From Clostridiales bacterium (GTDB lineage Bacteria > Bacillota > Clostridia > Oscillospirales > Oscillospiraceae): a DNA stretch of 32,065 nt. Below are positions 30,878-32,065 of this stretch, one piece after another. The stretch covers positions 1 through 32,065 of the forward strand of contig DUOX01000013.1 in assembly GCA_012838665.1 (NCBI GenBank), written 5' to 3'. The notes beneath the pieces are model-generated. The model was not told the origin of the DNA and searched no databases. It saw nothing but the letters and a program-made list of their open reading frames with translations. Both the position numbers and the translations under genes were made by a program. Each line of letters opens with the position of its first letter. Position 1 is the first letter of the stretch.

Positions 30878-32023
30878 ATGAGACTGTTTTCCAGGAAAAA
30901 GGCGGCGGCGCCGCTGATTCAGATGCGAAGCTCCCGGCGTCATCCCTTCGGGGTGTTTGACGGGTACGTGCCCCTGGGTGACGGGGAGGCAAGGCTGTAC
31001 AGGGCTGTGCGGGAGGCGGTGCCCGTGGTGGACGCCGCCATTATGAAGATGATACGCCTTGTGGGGGGCTTTACTGTGGAATGCGGCGACGGCAGAGCCC
31101 GGGAGGAGCTTTCGGAATTTTTGAGGACCGTAAACGTGGGCCGGGGACAGAGGGGGATAAATTCCTTTCTGGACAGCTATCTGGATTCCATGATTACCTG
31201 CGGCCGGGCCGTGGGGGAGATAGTCCCTAGGGGGAACCGGGACATTGCGGCGATTATCTGCGGGAACGTGGCGGACGTGCAGGTGAAGGAGGGGGACACA
31301 CCCCTGGATTTCCGGCTTTGCGGGTGGAAGGACGGAAAGCTTGTGCCCTTCCCCAGGCAGGAACTGCTGCTGTTTACCCCCTACAACCCGGAGGCGGGCT
31401 CCCCTTACGGAGTGTCCATGCTAAGGAGTATGCCCTTTTTGACGGACATCCTGCTGAAGATATACAACTCCATCGGCCTCAACTGGGACAGGGCGGGGAA
31501 CGTGCGCTTTGCCGTGGTATACAAGCCCCAGGGGGATATTCTGGACCAGGCCTACGCCAGGGAGAGGGCAGAGCAGATCGCCCGGGAGTGGAGCGCCGCC
31601 ATGCAAAGCGGGAAAAACGGCGCGGTCCGGGATTTCGTGGCGGTAGGCGACGTGGACATCAAGGTTATAGGGGCAGACAACCAGGTGCTGGACAGCGAGG
31701 TTCCGGTACGGCAGATACTGGAGCAGCTCATAGCCAGGACAGGCATTCCCCCCTTCATGCTGGGGCTAACCTGGTCCTCCACAGAGAGGATGTCCGCCCA
31801 GCAGGCGGATCTTATGACCAGCGAGCTTACGGCGGTGCGCCGGACGCTGGACTCGGTGCTGGAGAAAATCTGCGACCTCTGGCTGAGGATGCACGGATAT
31901 GACTGTGGTTTTCGGATAGTCTGGGACCCCATAAACCTTCAGGACGACGTGGAGGAGGCCAGGGCGGAGTTATACAGGGCCCAGGCGGAGAAAATCCGGG
32001 GGCAGAACCCCCGGAATGAATAG
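30878..32023 (+). CDS. phage portal protein
   Basis: 381 residues, a bit short for portals (often 400-500). The portal is the dodecameric ring at one capsid vertex through which DNA passes. Portal-like features: an N-terminal VPVVDAAIMKMIRLVGGF helix, FLDSYLDSMITCGRAVGEIV, a central wing with FTPYNPEAGSPYGVSMLRSMPF, NWDRAGNVRFAVVYKP, and the C-terminal PPFMLGLTWSSTERMSAQQADLMTSEL helix. GGAGG precedes the ATG. The position after the large terminase is canonical and supports the call. The C-terminus is short after the last helix (QAEKIRGQNPRNE), with no obvious truncation. Confidence 0.82.
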   Translation: MRLFSRKKAAAPLIQMRSSRRHPFGVFDGYVPLGDGEARLYRAVREAVPVVDAAIMKMIRLVGGFTVECGDGRAREELSEFLRTVNVGRGQRGINSFLDSYLDSMITCGRAVGEIVPRGNRDIAAIICGNVADVQVKEGDTPLDFRLCGWKDGKLVPFPRQELLLFTPYNPEAGSPYGVSMLRSMPFLTDILLKIYNSIGLNWDRAGNVRFAVVYKPQGDILDQAYARERAEQIAREWSAAMQSGKNGAVRDFVAVGDVDIKVIGADNQVLDSEVPVRQILEQLIARTGIPPFMLGLTWSSTERMSAQQADLMTSELTAVRRTLDSVLEKICDLWLRMHGYDCGFRIVWDPINLQDDVEEARAELYRAQAEKIRGQNPRNE

Positions 32024-32048
32024 CTGGAAAATGAGGGGAGGAAAGGGC

Positions 32049-32065
32049 TTGAAGATAATCAAGGC
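32049..32065 (+). CDS. start of the next phage gene, cut by the window edge
   Basis: A TTG at 32049 behind GGGGAGGAAAG at good spacing begins LKIIK and runs off the end. The small terminase uses the same TTG-AAG start style. In a head module a minor head protein or prohead protease would be expected here. An ATG at 32029 in another context would be less well placed. Confidence 0.35.

Larger units (their letters stand above)
29222..32065 (+). mobile_element. prophage or phage-derived packaging module, partial
   Basis: Terminase small subunit, terminase large subunit and portal lie in the usual order of a tailed-phage head module, with tight spacing and one strand, and the window ends in the next gene. 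No integrase, repressor, replication gene or att repeat is seen on the left side, where the phage genes begin right after host 6S RNA and two terminators. It may be a prophage remnant, a gene transfer agent, or the left end of a prophage whose lysogeny genes are at the other end. Confidence 0.7.

Overview
The window looks like a chromosomal segment of an anaerobic, spore-forming member of the Clostridia (Oscillospiraceae-like gene content; the genus cannot be set from sequence alone). The evidence is the company of genes: a WalR/WalK-YycH-YycI-YycJ locus, a PdaB-like deacetylase, a BofC-like protein, a sigma-E-like promoter, a group B-like [FeFe]-hydrogenase, a giant 2-hydroxyacyl-CoA dehydratase activase, DUF1292, tmRNA with SmpB, and a 6S-like RNA. 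Most of the window is housekeeping sequence. The accessory-looking parts are the left edge, two short intergenic stretches and the phage module on the right.

Layout. 1-1.5 kb: a WYL-type regulator split by a frameshift, and a decayed piece of a second one. 1.5-2.8 kb (minus): tmRNA, smpB and a small unknown gene, with a strong palindrome over the smpB promoter. 2.9-8.0 kb (plus): NUDIX hydrolase, WalR-like regulator, WalK-like kinase, YycH-like and YycI-like membrane proteins, closely spaced and probably one operon. 8.1-13.0 kb (plus): murA, yycJ, rlmH, a zinc-ribbon/DUF2007 protein and a phosphohexomutase, closed by a perfect 34-bp palindromic terminator. 13.1-15.1 kb (minus): [FeFe]-hydrogenase and a conserved unknown gene. 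15.4-16.1 kb (plus): polysaccharide deacetylase. 16.6-18.2 kb: degV and a divergent TetR-family regulator, with a 33-bp palindrome at the degV promoter. 18.4 kb: a possible sigma-E-driven 20-residue microprotein. 18.6-22.8 kb (minus): a two-gene acyl-CoA dehydratase activase system. 22.8-23.3 kb: a 0.47-kb element bounded by long inverted repeats. 23.4-27.6 kb (minus): NlpC/P60 hydrolase, conserved unknown, zinc-ribbon membrane protein and a class A penicillin-binding protein. 27.8-28.6 kb (plus): BofC-like protein and DUF1292. 28.8-29.0 kb (plus): probable 6S RNA and tandem terminators. 29.2 kb to the end (plus): phage terminase small subunit, large subunit and portal, running off the edge.

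How the parts fit. Cell-envelope growth is the main theme: a WalRK-type sensor system, MurA (first step of peptidoglycan precursor synthesis), the class A PBP, the NlpC/P60 hydrolase and the deacetylase all act on the wall. Ribosome rescue (tmRNA/SmpB), ribosome methylation (RlmH) and the RNA polymerase-binding 6S RNA form a second, stationary-phase theme. The hydrogenase and the dehydratase activase reflect fermentative anaerobic metabolism.

No CRISPR array and no obvious defence island was found. The least explained items are the inverted-repeat element at 22.84-23.31 kb, the microprotein with a sporulation-type promoter at 18.35-18.49 kb, the two large palindromic operators (smpB and degV), and the phage packaging module that begins abruptly after the 6S RNA with no lysogeny genes on this side.
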